Shown: positions 52,761 through 61,897, counted from the first letter of the stretch. The stretch: 64,000 nt of DNA from Anaerolineales bacterium (GCA_023382595.1 JAHDWB010000003.1:186001-250000); one strand, 5' to 3'. Made by a program: numbers and translations. Notes: generated from the sequence alone by a model not told the origin.

Positions 52761-54960
52761 TCGGTTCCCCGTTCCGTAACATGGACAAAAACCCCATCAC
52801 TGAATGAACGGCTAGCAGGAAGAACAACGGCATAAAAACAAGCCCGGAAACCACATACCGCCAATTCCCCAGACCAAAGACGATGGGAATAAACACGCGG
52901 CTGGCTGTGATGACGACCACCGGAGCCCACGCGAAAAAACGCCTCTGATACAGCGCGAGGAACACCATCCCAAGGCTGAGCAGGAAAACCGGATAATAAA
53001 AATAACGATACCAGACGTTGACCCATTCATACGCCGCCCGCTGCCATTGAATGAAGACGGGGAAAACGCTTCTTTCCTCCTTCAGGTCTGATCCTGCTTT
53101 CTGTCCCTGCTCCTCGGGGATGCCTGTTCGCTCTTCGGGGAGTGGGAACGTGAGGCTGGGAATGTTTTCCGGCACCAGGCTTTTTCTGACCTTTATCCAT
53201 AACAGGTCGAGTGTGAGTTTCCAATCCTTGCGCATGGAATCCTTTGCGGCATCGCCCAGCAGTTCGAACGCTTCTCTGCTGGTGTATCCATACTCGACCA
53301 AGGCGGGATACAACTCCCAACCGGTGGGAACGTCGCGATAGTCGATCTCCCCGCTATATGCTTCGACCGCTTTGTTAATTTTTCCAACTGCTTCGGAGTC
53401 TGTGTCTATAAAGGGAAGTCCGCTGGCTTCGCCGTAATATACCCAACCCGTGTACAACACCTCCCCGCTGTAATTGCTCAAGCCGAAGAAACCATGCAGC
53501 CGGTCATTGCGCGCCGCCCAGAGCAGCAACGGGATGACCGCCACCAGCACAGAGACGCCTAGCATTTGAACCGCTCGCCGAAATTGGCTCATATCCCTGC
53601 CGTGTTCGATGAACAGCTTTACAAGCAGAAAACCGCCTGCAATGACCAACAAGATCACATTTTCGGGGCGGAGCAAAGTAAGGAAAGACGCCGTCAACAT
53701 GGTTGGGAGAAGCCAACGCCATGAGAATGTTTCCAGAGTGGATAGAAGCAGCGAGCAAAATAACAGACCGAAAAACATGTTCGGCATATCCGACATGACG
53801 AAGTTCGAATAAAAGAAAGTTTCAGGGATCAGCAGGGTGATCAGCCCGGCGAAGAAGGCAAATGAACGCCGTTGAAAGAGCTGCCATCCCAGCCTGTAAC
53901 TGACAAAAACAGAGCCGACCGCCATCAAATGAAGAACGAGTTTCACGCCCCACGGGTCATTCCCAAAAAACAGGAAAGCGGGAATGAACAAGAACGTCGT
54001 GCCGGGACCACGAAAGAAGGGAACCCCATCCAAATCACCATGTTCCGCCCAGTGAACTGCACCCTGTAAATAGCTGGGGCTGTCCGCATCAATGAGGAGC
54101 GGGACGGCAAAAAAGTTGGGGACATGAAGCAGGAGCGAAACGGCAAGCAGAATCACCAGTCCGGTTCGATGCGAGAGCGGAAAACGTCCCTCGGTTTTAT
54201 CAGGCATCGTCTGGGGAAGTTCCATCAAAAGCCAGAGAAATAAAAGAAAAAAGAAGAATGCCAGAAAATCCACTATAGCAACGGGGATCAGGATCAAAAT
54301 AGCGGGGATGCCCGCCTTGTAGGATGTGGAGATTTCCACGGCTTTAAGACCTGCATCACTGCTGTTGAGTTCAACCGCCTGTTCTCTTCCATCCAAAATA
54401 ACCGTGACGTCCCGGCTTTCCAGAGATTGCGAGAAAAGAAGGCTGACATCATCCCCGATGGGTCCAAAGAACGAATATGTGAGAATTCCGGGGTTTTGTT
54501 CATCGGTCACAAGAGTATTGTTCTCAAGGGTCCACCCTCCCACCCTGTCAATCCTTGAAAGATTGACAACTCTTCCGGCTGGCGCTTTGATCTCATACAG
54601 TTCAATCCGACCGGATTGCCCCTCCGATGGGATGATCTTCAACTCATGTTGAACAGACGGGGCTACAAAAAAACGCGCCGTTAGGATCATGGCGATAATC
54701 GCGCCAGGAATGAGAAAGTATAGCCAGCGTTTTTTTTCAAGGGTTTGGCAAACGGACCATATCCGTTTTAGCAAAAAGAAAATCAGAACAGATACGAGCG
54801 GAACAAAAAAAACAAGAATAGCGGCTTGCATCCACAGGCTTGATCCCCAAAAATTCCTTTCGTGATGAAAAAATGCAAGCACAAAAGACGTGCCGGTGAG
54901 CACGGATAAAAATAATTTCCAATCCAACTTTGGTATTTTTTGAAACCAGGTAGTTCTCAT
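52741..54960 (-). CDS. GT39/ArnT-like polytopic membrane glycosyltransferase
   Basis: Membrane protein of 739 aa with many hydrophobic helices. Residues 1-110 hold three to four spans, then a beta-rich extracytoplasmic domain (about 120-230). A dolichyl-phosphate-mannose-mannosyltransferase-like core starts near residue 265, with the loop LLIDADSPSYLQGAVHWAEHG and FRGPGTTFLFIPAFLFFG. Family members use polyprenyl-phosphate sugars outside the membrane. Here Asp in DADSP is the likely catalytic residue. It opens the surface-polysaccharide block, 24 bp before the heparinase-like gene. Confidence 0.85.
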   Translation of the reverse strand: MRTTWFQKIPKLDWKLFLSVLTGTSFVLAFFHHERNFWGSSLWMQAAILVFFVPLVSVLIFFLLKRIWSVCQTLEKKRWLYFLIPGAIIAMILTARFFVAPSVQHELKIIPSEGQSGRIELYEIKAPAGRVVNLSRIDRVGGWTLENNTLVTDEQNPGILTYSFFGPIGDDVSLLFSQSLESRDVTVILDGREQAVELNSSDAGLKAVEISTSYKAGIPAILILIPVAIVDFLAFFFFLLFLWLLMELPQTMPDKTEGRFPLSHRTGLVILLAVSLLLHVPNFFAVPLLIDADSPSYLQGAVHWAEHGDLDGVPFFRGPGTTFLFIPAFLFFGNDPWGVKLVLHLMAVGSVFVSYRLGWQLFQRRSFAFFAGLITLLIPETFFYSNFVMSDMPNMFFGLLFCSLLLSTLETFSWRWLLPTMLTASFLTLLRPENVILLVIAGGFLLVKLFIEHGRDMSQFRRAVQMLGVSVLVAVIPLLLWAARNDRLHGFFGLSNYSGEVLYTGWVYYGEASGLPFIDTDSEAVGKINKAVEAYSGEIDYRDVPTGWELYPALVEYGYTSREAFELLGDAAKDSMRKDWKLTLDLLWIKVRKSLVPENIPSLTFPLPEERTGIPEEQGQKAGSDLKEERSVFPVFIQWQRAAYEWVNVWYRYFYYPVFLLSLGMVFLALYQRRFFAWAPVVVITASRVFIPIVFGLGNWRYVVSGLVFMPLFFLLAVHSVMGFLSMLRNGEPINPKPE

Positions 54961-54983
54961 GGAGAAGGATTATACAATACGGG

Positions 54984-57035
54984 TCAGTCCTCGAGTTTGA
55001 TCGTCAGCCCATTTATGCTCAAAGCGCTTTTCGACATCCCACACTCATCATCTTCAAATCCAAAGAACGTCCAAAAGCGGGCGGCGGGTTGATGAGCCTC
55101 GAGTAAGAGGGAGATGGCGGGTTCTTTATGACCGTAATAGCTCGAACGCCATCCGCGCGTGGAGTTAGGGTCAGCGCGGACGATGGAGAATTTTCCTTCG
55201 CCATTCGTTAGACCGGTTTGAATTTTGTAGGTACTCGCTTCATAGTTTAGGTGAAGCGAGTTTTTGTTTTGTGTGAACGGCACATCATTCAACAGCCAAT
55301 GCAGGGTGTAGTGATGCGGCTCGTTTGATTCGAGATCGTCGATGACCAACCACCTGTCCCCTTCCAATACCATGACCGTGCGTTTGTGGCGGACGGGTCT
55401 GTAGCCGTCGTGTTCGCCTTGCCAAAGATTATCGGTTTGCTTGAGAACTTTGCCTTTCGCCCAATTCGTCCATGTGAAGCGACTGACGATGGTCATTTGG
55501 TCTTTGTTATCTACAGTCACCGTGTTGTGCGCGGATGTGCGGGCAAGTCCGTTGCGCCAGACGCCTTCGCCTGAGTAGAGATAGGTTCCAGCGTCGATGG
55601 CGATGTTGTCGCTGCCGATCCACAAATCCATGTGGAGTTGGTCGGCGTGGGAGGGACGGGAAGTGAAGTCGGTGCAGCGCAGGATGGCGCGGGAGTCCGT
55701 GTTGCGGAGGATATAGACGCCGCCTTGAGGAAAGGATTCTAACTTGCTGGTCTCGATACGCCCCGCAAGAGCACGTGGGGCTACTCGACCAGCGGGGTCA
55801 CCACATAACCAGAAGACATCTTCATCCCAAGGACCAGACTCAAACATGGGTTGACTGGTGGTGATGACCGAGCCTAATTGCAGTAACGGACGGTAATCTG
55901 TGAAGTCGCAGTTGTTGAGGGGCAGAACGAGTGCGCCGTCGTTGGAGCCGTAGACAGGCATTTGTCCTGTAGCGGGGTCGATGAGGTGGGAGAGGAAATT
56001 AATAGATTTGGAGATCGAGGTTTTTAGTTGAGTGGAAAGCGGAAAGTGGTTTATCTCGCCAAGTTGGAGGGCGTAGATGTAGAGATGCAGGATAAAGCGA
56101 TGGTAGTTGAGGGAGTACATGGCGTAACTGCCATCGGGGAAGATTTGTTTGGTCGCTTCTTCTTCGAGCAGGCGTTTGCCAAGTGCCAAATATTTTTCTG
56201 CACCCTTGAGTTCAGGGAAGAGTAGACCGACCATCCATAATCCGAAGGCTTCGCTGATGGTGTGGTTGCTGCGGGTGGAGATGGCGTAGCCGATGTTGGC
56301 ATGAATCCGTTCGGCTTGGGCGGCGACGAGTTGGGTAAATTGGGAGATTTGTAGATTGGTAGTAGATGGAGATTCGATGAAAGCGTAGAAACAAAATGTC
56401 CATGCCATGAGGCGGAGGGCGATTTCCTGCCCGTCTTTCCAGTTGGCGCCAGTGTTGGGGGGATTATGGTCCGCCCAGTCTTGGATGAGTTGCCAGAAGG
56501 CTCCCGCGTATTTTTCGTCTTGAGTGATGGCGTAGGCGCGGACGAGGGTGTAGACGAAGGCGAAGCGGTTCGGTTCCCAGATGAATTTGATGTCGGTGGC
56601 GGAGTCATCGGAGATCTGAGACCAGTGTTTGGTGTAATCGTCCGACGCCGGAGACGGCGTCGGGAGCGAATGCCAATTAGGTGGGAAACCTACTTTCCGA
56701 TATTCGTGGGAGAAGTATTTGAGTTCGCCGTTTAAAAGACGATTTGCTTCTTCAACGGGTGGTCTCGATACGCCTTCGGCTACTCGACCACCGGATACAT
56801 TATCAAAGAAAAATTTCGGCGCATTTTGTTTACGCCATGTGGCGTAGGAATCAGGATCGGAGGGGATGGTGGCTTGGAGCCAATGTTTGAGCGGACGGTC
56901 ACTCCATGCGTATTGCGGGGTTTGCAGACGGATGAGTCCGCTGCGGAGGCGGAAGGCGTAGGCGAGGCGAAAGGCTGACCAACGTGGACCAAGTTCAAGG
57001 AAGAGCGAGGCGAGGGTTTTTATCCGATTGAACAT
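54984..57035 (-). CDS. Heparinase II/III-family protein carrying two in-frame palindromic repeats
   Basis: Polysaccharide-lyase-like protein of 683 aa with a helical toroid (about residues 80-390, with ISTRSNHTISEAFGLWMVG and FPDGSYAMYSLNYHRF) and a beta-sandwich heparinase II/III domain (about 430-680, with SRPSHADQLHMDLWI and AGTYLYSGEG). Two copies of the genome's GTCGAGTAG...TATCGAGAC palindrome lie inside the frame at 55747-55795 and 56758-56793, encoding AGRVAPRALAGRIET and GGRVAEGVSRPP. The frame stays open through both. The start is ATG at 57035; a TTG six codons upstream is possible. Such proteins often process exopolysaccharide uronic acids. Confidence 0.88.
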   Translation of the reverse strand: MFNRIKTLASLFLELGPRWSAFRLAYAFRLRSGLIRLQTPQYAWSDRPLKHWLQATIPSDPDSYATWRKQNAPKFFFDNVSGGRVAEGVSRPPVEEANRLLNGELKYFSHEYRKVGFPPNWHSLPTPSPASDDYTKHWSQISDDSATDIKFIWEPNRFAFVYTLVRAYAITQDEKYAGAFWQLIQDWADHNPPNTGANWKDGQEIALRLMAWTFCFYAFIESPSTTNLQISQFTQLVAAQAERIHANIGYAISTRSNHTISEAFGLWMVGLLFPELKGAEKYLALGKRLLEEEATKQIFPDGSYAMYSLNYHRFILHLYIYALQLGEINHFPLSTQLKTSISKSINFLSHLIDPATGQMPVYGSNDGALVLPLNNCDFTDYRPLLQLGSVITTSQPMFESGPWDEDVFWLCGDPAGRVAPRALAGRIETSKLESFPQGGVYILRNTDSRAILRCTDFTSRPSHADQLHMDLWIGSDNIAIDAGTYLYSGEGVWRNGLARTSAHNTVTVDNKDQMTIVSRFTWTNWAKGKVLKQTDNLWQGEHDGYRPVRHKRTVMVLEGDRWLVIDDLESNEPHHYTLHWLLNDVPFTQNKNSLHLNYEASTYKIQTGLTNGEGKFSIVRADPNSTRGWRSSYYGHKEPAISLLLEAHQPAARFWTFFGFEDDECGMSKSALSINGLTIKLED
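55747..55795. repeat. In-gene palindromic repeat, copy 1
   Basis: CTGGTCTCGATACGCC...GGCTACTCGACCAG with an internal CCCCGC...GTGGGG stem. Same family as 34825-34953 and 41235-41399, but inside the coding frame. Confidence 0.9.
56758..56793. repeat. In-gene palindromic repeat, copy 2
   Basis: GGTGGTCTCGATACGCC facing GGCTACTCGACCACC around TTC. Read in a frame that avoids the TAG in GAGTAG. Confidence 0.9.
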
Positions 57036-57043
57036 GAGAATGA

Positions 57044-57118
57044 TTAAACACAAAGGACACGAAGGTCACTAAGGTTAAGAGTATTTTACTTCGTGTCCTT
57101 TGTGCCCGTCGTGTTTAA
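57044..57118. repeat. Palindromic repeat (CTTCGTGTCCTTTGTG family)
   Basis: Arms TTAAACACAAAGGACACGAA and TTCGTGTCCTTTGTGCCCGT followed by CGTGTTTAA. One arm encodes the C-terminal TGTKDTK and stop of the WecA-like gene. Confidence 0.88.
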
Positions 57119-58111
57119 AGAACGAACGTAACGAGATAGGATCAGCCAGAGAAGGGGAAGTCCGATGATGATGAGGGGCGGGGCGAAGGGACGTCCCCAA
57201 GACCAGGCGTAGGCGAGGGCGGCGGCGAGGATGGTGAGGAAGATGTAGAGCAGGGTGACGGTTGCGTGTTTATAGCCGCCGCTGACGAGGCGTTGATAGA
57301 GGTGTAAACGATGCGCGGCGAAGACATTCTCGCGTTTGATGGCGCGGCGGATGAAGGTGACGCCCGCATCCATGATGAAGGTCCACATCAGGAGGGTGCC
57401 GAGCATGAGGGCGTCGCCGCCTGCGTTGGCGGAGAGGAGCGGCAGGACGGCGAAGGTGTAACCGAGGAAGGTGCTGCCTGCGTCGCCCATGAAGATTTTG
57501 GCGGGTGACCAGTTGTGAAAGAGAAAGCCGAGGCTGCCCGCGGCTACGGTGAGCGCAATCCAATAGACAAAGTGATTGTCCGTGCGCGTGGCGAGGAACA
57601 TCCAACCGAGCGCGGCGGAGAGCGCGACACCGCCCGCGATGCCGTCGATGCCGTCCATGAAGTTGTAGGCGTTGGTGAGACCGACGATCCACAGGAGGGT
57701 GATGATGAAGCCGACCGCGCCGAGTTGCAGCTGACCGAAGAGCGGAATGGTGACGGATTTGAAATAGCCCATGCCGAGCACGGACGCGAGCGCGACCAAG
57801 CCTTGCACGGCAAAGCGGACGCGCGGACTGAGCGAATGGAGGTCGTCACGCCAGCCGAGGTAGGCAATGACCGCGCCGCAGACGAGGTAGATGAGGCTTT
57901 GCGTGAGATTGGAGTTGATTGCCACCACACATCCCGCCGCGAGGACGACAATGACGATGGCGAGCCCTCCGCCGCGCGGAGTGGGTAAAGAATGCGAACT
58001 GCGCTCGTTGGGATGGTCGATGATGCGGCGGCGTTCGGCGTATTGACGGATGATCCACACGCCGAGGGCGGAGAAGATGGTGAGGAGTACGAAGATGAGG
58101 ATGGAGGTCAC
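57086..58111 (-). CDS. MraY/WecA/TagO-family undecaprenyl-phosphate sugar-1-phosphate transferase
   Basis: Polytopic membrane enzyme of about 341 aa that starts lipid-linked glycan synthesis by moving HexNAc-1-phosphate onto undecaprenyl phosphate. Motifs: DHPNERSSHSLPTPRGGGLA, WRDDLHSLSPRVRF, NAYNFMDGIDGIAGG (Asp-rich catalytic), FMGDAGSTFLGY and HRLHLYQRL. This pattern fits WecA/TagO more than MraY. I chose the GTG at 58111, where family similarity begins; a frame reaching 58210 adds 33 residues of AT-rich intergenic sequence. The final residues and stop come from a repeat. Confidence 0.88.
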   Translation of the reverse strand: MTSILIFVLLTIFSALGVWIIRQYAERRRIIDHPNERSSHSLPTPRGGGLAIVIVVLAAGCVVAINSNLTQSLIYLVCGAVIAYLGWRDDLHSLSPRVRFAVQGLVALASVLGMGYFKSVTIPLFGQLQLGAVGFIITLLWIVGLTNAYNFMDGIDGIAGGVALSAALGWMFLATRTDNHFVYWIALTVAAGSLGFLFHNWSPAKIFMGDAGSTFLGYTFAVLPLLSANAGGDALMLGTLLMWTFIMDAGVTFIRRAIKRENVFAAHRLHLYQRLVSGGYKHATVTLLYIFLTILAAALAYAWSWGRPFAPPLIIIGLPLLWLILSRYVRSLNTTGTKDTK

Positions 58112-58305
58112 GGGGGTGATTCTACCGCTTGTGCCCCTAATTAATGAGTTTTTATATGTATTAGAAAGGTGAATTATAGCGTTAAGTAGCGAAGCTACAG
58201 TTGCGCTCAATTAGATCTTTCTACCCTACTTTTATAACTGTTATCCTCTAAATAAATTAATGATTGACTTCGCAAGCATGTATATTTTTTACACTGCCAA
58301 AACAC

Positions 58306-59106
58306 TTAAGTTTCACCTTCTTTAGGCGTAAATAATGGGGGCACTGTAGAAACCTCACGAACATACTCACCATTAAGTTTTCCAAAAAAATATCCAAGAA
58401 TATCTCTTGTTTCTTTTGAAACAGAGTTAATATCTATTCTTTCTGATTTTAAGATATAAGACAACTCATCTATACACACATCAGATAAGTTATTCCGTTT
58501 CATTCCAACAATATTAGGCTTAAGATATTTTTGTGGGTTACCGACAACCGTAGATCCAGGGATAATATGACGAATTATCACACTCCCCATACCCAACATT
58601 GAATACTGTCCTACAACCAATCTTGGGTGAATGCTTACACTAGCGCCAATATTTGCCCCTTTTAAGACTTTGACATATCCGCCAAATGAACAATGAGCAT
58701 TAATAATCACATTATCCTCAAGCACATCATCGTGAGCAATGTGCGATCTCGTTCCAACATTAATGCCATTACCGACATGGGTAATAAAAACAACGGGAGA
58801 GTGTACTGTCACCCCATCGCTAAATATATTGTCGTTGCCTATATTAATATACTTATCAAAAGTATTTTCAGCTAAGTAATAATCTGTTTTTTTTCGTAAT
58901 ATATGATTTGAAGCAGCACCAAAAACAGAACCGGAACCTATTACATTTTCATTCCCTATCGATGTGCGTCCAGTTATTGAAACACAATCTCCTATTTTGT
59001 TGCCATCTCCAATGGTAACATTTTCACCTATTGTGACCCAATTACCAAAATTATTCCCTTTACCAATTTTAGCTTTAGGGTGTATAAAAACTGTATCTAG
59101 CGACAT
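58306..59106 (-). CDS. LpxA-like hexapeptide-repeat acyltransferase
   Basis: Left-handed beta-helix protein of 266 aa built from hexapeptide repeats (IGKGNNFGNWVTIGENVTIGD..., GVTVHSPVVFI, VGTRSHIAHDDVLEDN). The order of loops and the C-terminal helical region follow UDP-GlcNAc acyltransferase LpxA. No other lipid A gene is present, and Chloroflexota generally lack lipopolysaccharide, so transfer of an acyl or acetyl group to a nucleotide sugar for surface glycan is more likely. The ATG at 59106 is one base after the epimerase stop. Codon use is visibly AT-rich, unlike genes on either side. Confidence 0.85.
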   Translation of the reverse strand: MSLDTVFIHPKAKIGKGNNFGNWVTIGENVTIGDGNKIGDCVSITGRTSIGNENVIGSGSVFGAASNHILRKKTDYYLAENTFDKYINIGNDNIFSDGVTVHSPVVFITHVGNGINVGTRSHIAHDDVLEDNVIINAHCSFGGYVKVLKGANIGASVSIHPRLVVGQYSMLGMGSVIIRHIIPGSTVVGNPQKYLKPNIVGMKRNNLSDVCIDELSYILKSERIDINSVSKETRDILGYFFGKLNGEYVREVSTVPPLFTPKEGET

Positions 59107-59107
59107 T

Positions 59108-60211
59108 TTAATTCTTTCCAATTTCTAATTTATTGGCAAACTTACATAAAATTTCTAATGCATATTTCGCCCCATTATGGCGATACAATATTTCAGGAGG
59201 TGGAGACTTAATATCTATCAAAGATTTCACTTTATTCAGAGAAGATTTCAATTCTTCTAATTCAATACCTACTCTCAGGTTATATCCAACTTGCATTAAT
59301 TCCGGCCATCCTCCTTCATCGCGTCTTACAACACACCGTTTACCCAGATGAGATGCTTCACGAATAAGACCGCCAGAATCCGTCAACAAGAATAAGCTAT
59401 TGGTTATTGCACTCAACATTTTAGAATAAGGTAATGCATCCGAGAAATAAATATTTTTCGTACTCATTAAGTCTAACTCTAGTAAACGAAGTTTTGTTCT
59501 TGGGTGGCAGAAAAAATGAACCTTATTTGAGAATCCTTCCAAGGCTCGAATAATATTAGTTAGCGCATATTCTCCTAAATTTTCAGGTCTATGTATAGTT
59601 GCTAGAACAAATTCTTTATCAGGATATATATTATCAAAAGTCATTTTATTAATATTATTTTTTAGAAATTCGTAAGCTAAATCGCCCGTCCAATACACAT
59701 TTTCCGATTTCCCTTCATCTTTCAAGCATTGAACAGCCCTATGTGAAACACATAAATGAATATCTGATAGGGCATCAACAATTCTTCTATTAATTTCTTC
59801 ATGTTCATGACTCGCTCTCTTCTCACCTGCCTCTACATGAACTATTTTATAACCCTTGCGAGCTGCTACGAGTGCGCCAATAACTGCAGGATTACCATCT
59901 CCAAAAACAACCACTAAATCAACATTTGGATCGAATTTATCAAAATACTTAGACAGCTCAACGAATGAATGGGCAAAGATATCTTCTGCTGTTCTGATTT
60001 TATGAAAAATCTGATAATCAAACGAAAGATTTAAATCAGCCAACTGCTGACTAAGTAGTAAATTATCGTAATGTTGACCAGTATTTATTCGAATCGCAGT
60101 CAACTTACAGCTTGAATTTTGATTGTAGGTATCAATAGCTTCTAGAAAAGAAGCCATCTTAATAAATTGAGAACGTATTCCTGCTACCAGCAACAAACGT
60201 ATATTTTTCAC
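59108..60211 (-). CDS. UDP-N-acetylglucosamine 2-epimerase-like protein (WecB/NeuC family)
   Basis: Nucleotide-sugar epimerase of 367 aa with GT-B fold. Motifs: LLVAGIRSQFIKMASF (usual GTRPE is replaced by GIRSQ), NTGQHYDNLLL, VFGDGNPAVIGALVAA (GDxxS replaced by GDGN), HVEAGEKRASHEHEEINRRIVDA, LATIHRPENLG and LTDSGGLIREAS. The changed loops suggest a modified substrate within the family. It is in the AT-rich cassette, one base from the acyltransferase gene and 18 bp after the two-span protein. It probably supplies an activated sugar for the surface glycan. Confidence 0.88.
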   Translation of the reverse strand: MKNIRLLLVAGIRSQFIKMASFLEAIDTYNQNSSCKLTAIRINTGQHYDNLLLSQQLADLNLSFDYQIFHKIRTAEDIFAHSFVELSKYFDKFDPNVDLVVVFGDGNPAVIGALVAARKGYKIVHVEAGEKRASHEHEEINRRIVDALSDIHLCVSHRAVQCLKDEGKSENVYWTGDLAYEFLKNNINKMTFDNIYPDKEFVLATIHRPENLGEYALTNIIRALEGFSNKVHFFCHPRTKLRLLELDLMSTKNIYFSDALPYSKMLSAITNSLFLLTDSGGLIREASHLGKRCVVRRDEGGWPELMQVGYNLRVGIELEELKSSLNKVKSLIDIKSPPPEILYRHNGAKYALEILCKFANKLEIGKN

Positions 60212-60229
60212 GTGTTCAACTCTATTGTT

Positions 60230-61033
60230 TTAGGATTGAATATCCAACACTTTCGCAGACTGCCAAATAATATCAAATGTATTCTCTGCGGCTTTTCCCA
60301 AAGGTGAAGCGCAATCATTCAGGAAAATATGAGGACCTGTAGGGCTATGCTGTCCATGCCAAAAAAAGCCGATACACATTCTCTTATCCGCCTTATAAAT
60401 TGCCATTGGTGGTATTTGGTCGTAAACACGAACCTCAAATAGCTCCGGGGACGGATTATTTTTTCGGATAAGCAACTTTAATCTTTCCATAGCATCTTTA
60501 TGTGCATGAGAGTTATTCGGCAATCCAACATCTTTCATACGTTTACGTATCATTACTCCATCAGGATCTAGTAGTAAAAGTTTAAATTTTGCTCCATTTT
60601 TAACCGCAGAAAAGATACTTGGAGATAATTGTTGAAGAGAAGCAATATAGGTTTGAAGAATTTTGATCTCGCTTCGAGAACCTTCCCAAAAACCGTCGCG
60701 CAACTCTTTTGGTAAATTTAGATTTGCCCCAGATATGCCAACTGTTTCAAACGAGTTAGTTAACTTGATATTCTCCCCAATCTCCGATAGTTTTGTCTCA
60801 TATCGATTCATCTGTTCATTATGATGATTATTTAGTATAGAAACAGCAGTTAATGCAATTAAAACAATAAAAGCCAAAAATACAAATCCCGTTAATAACG
60901 CCTTAGTAGGAACATCGAATAATGGATCTATTATCTTTTCAAGAATTGGACCAAGCAGCAAGCCAAAAGCCACAGATGCGGCAGTGGTATAAATCTTAGC
61001 ACTTTCATATGAGAAGAATTTTTTTATATCCAT
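60230..61033 (-). CDS. Two-span membrane protein with a PLD-like cytoplasmic domain
   Basis: Protein of 267 aa, no close name known to me. Two hydrophobic helices (about residues 15-32 and 42-68) are followed by a coiled segment (70-90) and a globular domain (about 110-267). That domain shows EIKILQTYIASL, AVKNGAKFKLLLLDPDG, FEVRVYDQIPPMAIYKADKRM and GPHIF...NTFDIIWQSAK, a pattern like phospholipase-D-fold domains, but no intact HxKxxxxD motif is visible. It is AT-rich. Such two-span plus sensor/effector layouts occur in signalling and defence proteins; a role is not assigned. Confidence 0.82.
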   Translation of the reverse strand: MDIKKFFSYESAKIYTTAASVAFGLLLGPILEKIIDPLFDVPTKALLTGFVFLAFIVLIALTAVSILNNHHNEQMNRYETKLSEIGENIKLTNSFETVGISGANLNLPKELRDGFWEGSRSEIKILQTYIASLQQLSPSIFSAVKNGAKFKLLLLDPDGVMIRKRMKDVGLPNNSHAHKDAMERLKLLIRKNNPSPELFEVRVYDQIPPMAIYKADKRMCIGFFWHGQHSPTGPHIFLNDCASPLGKAAENTFDIIWQSAKVLDIQS

Positions 61034-61160
61034 GGTCTTTTGGTGCCTCCGTCCAGTTCTATCCTTGCTTTACTGTAGTATACGCAGGTTTCAAAATTTA
61101 GATGCATCATGAAAATCAACAAGATTCTTTTTAAAATTTGCGCGAACCAAATACCGAAAA

Positions 61161-61871
61161 TTACCCCACAACCTCTCTCACCTGCAAATCCGAGTAAGCG
61201 ACGCCCAAATTTGTCTCGCCGTTGGGTTCGGCGATAATGTGTAATTTACCCATCTTGTAGCGGTTGTCTTTGAGCGACGTTGCCAGCACGCCATTGAGAT
61301 ATACGCGCATCTTTTCGCCGTCCATGATGACGCGCAGGCGGTTGGTCACGTCTTTGCCTTTGCGGAGCGAGGCGTGAGAGGTCCAGTCCACGAGGGTGTT
61401 CCATTTGAAATCACCGTTTGTATCTTTCGTAAAATAACCGATGTTGTATTGCCCCTGAGGGGAGATATACACCGCATACCCGCCTTCACTGTTCATGCGG
61501 GGGAAAAAGCCAGCAGTGATTAACTTCTCGTCCCCATCGGTGAATTTGATGGTGATGCCCGCGTCAAAGTCGTCTAAAAAGCCTGAACTGATCAACACGT
61601 AATACGAATTGATGCGAGGTTTATAGAAGCCGCGCAATTCAGAGGGATTGCCTTTGTGAAACGTGATCTCCCCATCCTTGACCAATTCCCAGCCAAGCAG
61701 GGTATTGCTCCCAAAATCAGCACCGAGAAGAAGGTCGCCCATATCTGGTTCGGGCGCTGATGTCTTGGATATGCGAAAGGTCGTGCCACAAAATTCGCAA
61801 ACGGCGAGGTCCGCTTTGACGGCGCTGGTTGGCAGAGATGCTCCACAGTTGGGACAATTTAAAGCTTTCAT
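61161..61871 (-). CDS. Zinc-ribbon plus concanavalin-like domain protein
   Basis: Cytoplasmic protein of 236 aa. The N-terminal zinc ribbon has two CxxC pairs (LNCPNCGAS and AVCEFCGTT, residues 5-31). The remainder is a beta-rich domain (about 55-230) whose end, RLRVIMDGEKMRVYLNGVLA and LGVAYSDLQVRE, resembles LamG/DUF1080-type jelly-roll folds. There is no signal peptide. Base composition returns to that of the main chromosome. It stands alone 127 bp after the AT-rich cassette; function unknown. Confidence 0.82.
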   Translation of the reverse strand: MKALNCPNCGASLPTSAVKADLAVCEFCGTTFRISKTSAPEPDMGDLLLGADFGSNTLLGWELVKDGEITFHKGNPSELRGFYKPRINSYYVLISSGFLDDFDAGITIKFTDGDEKLITAGFFPRMNSEGGYAVYISPQGQYNIGYFTKDTNGDFKWNTLVDWTSHASLRKGKDVTNRLRVIMDGEKMRVYLNGVLATSLKDNRYKMGKLHIIAEPNGETNLGVAYSDLQVREVVG

Positions 61872-61897
61872 GGGTTCAAATTATACGATATGAATGG

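Noticed and set aside
58306-59106. Lipid A (LPS) biosynthesis from the LpxA-like gene
   Set aside because: No other lipid A gene is present; the hexapeptide fold is shared by many sugar acyltransferases.
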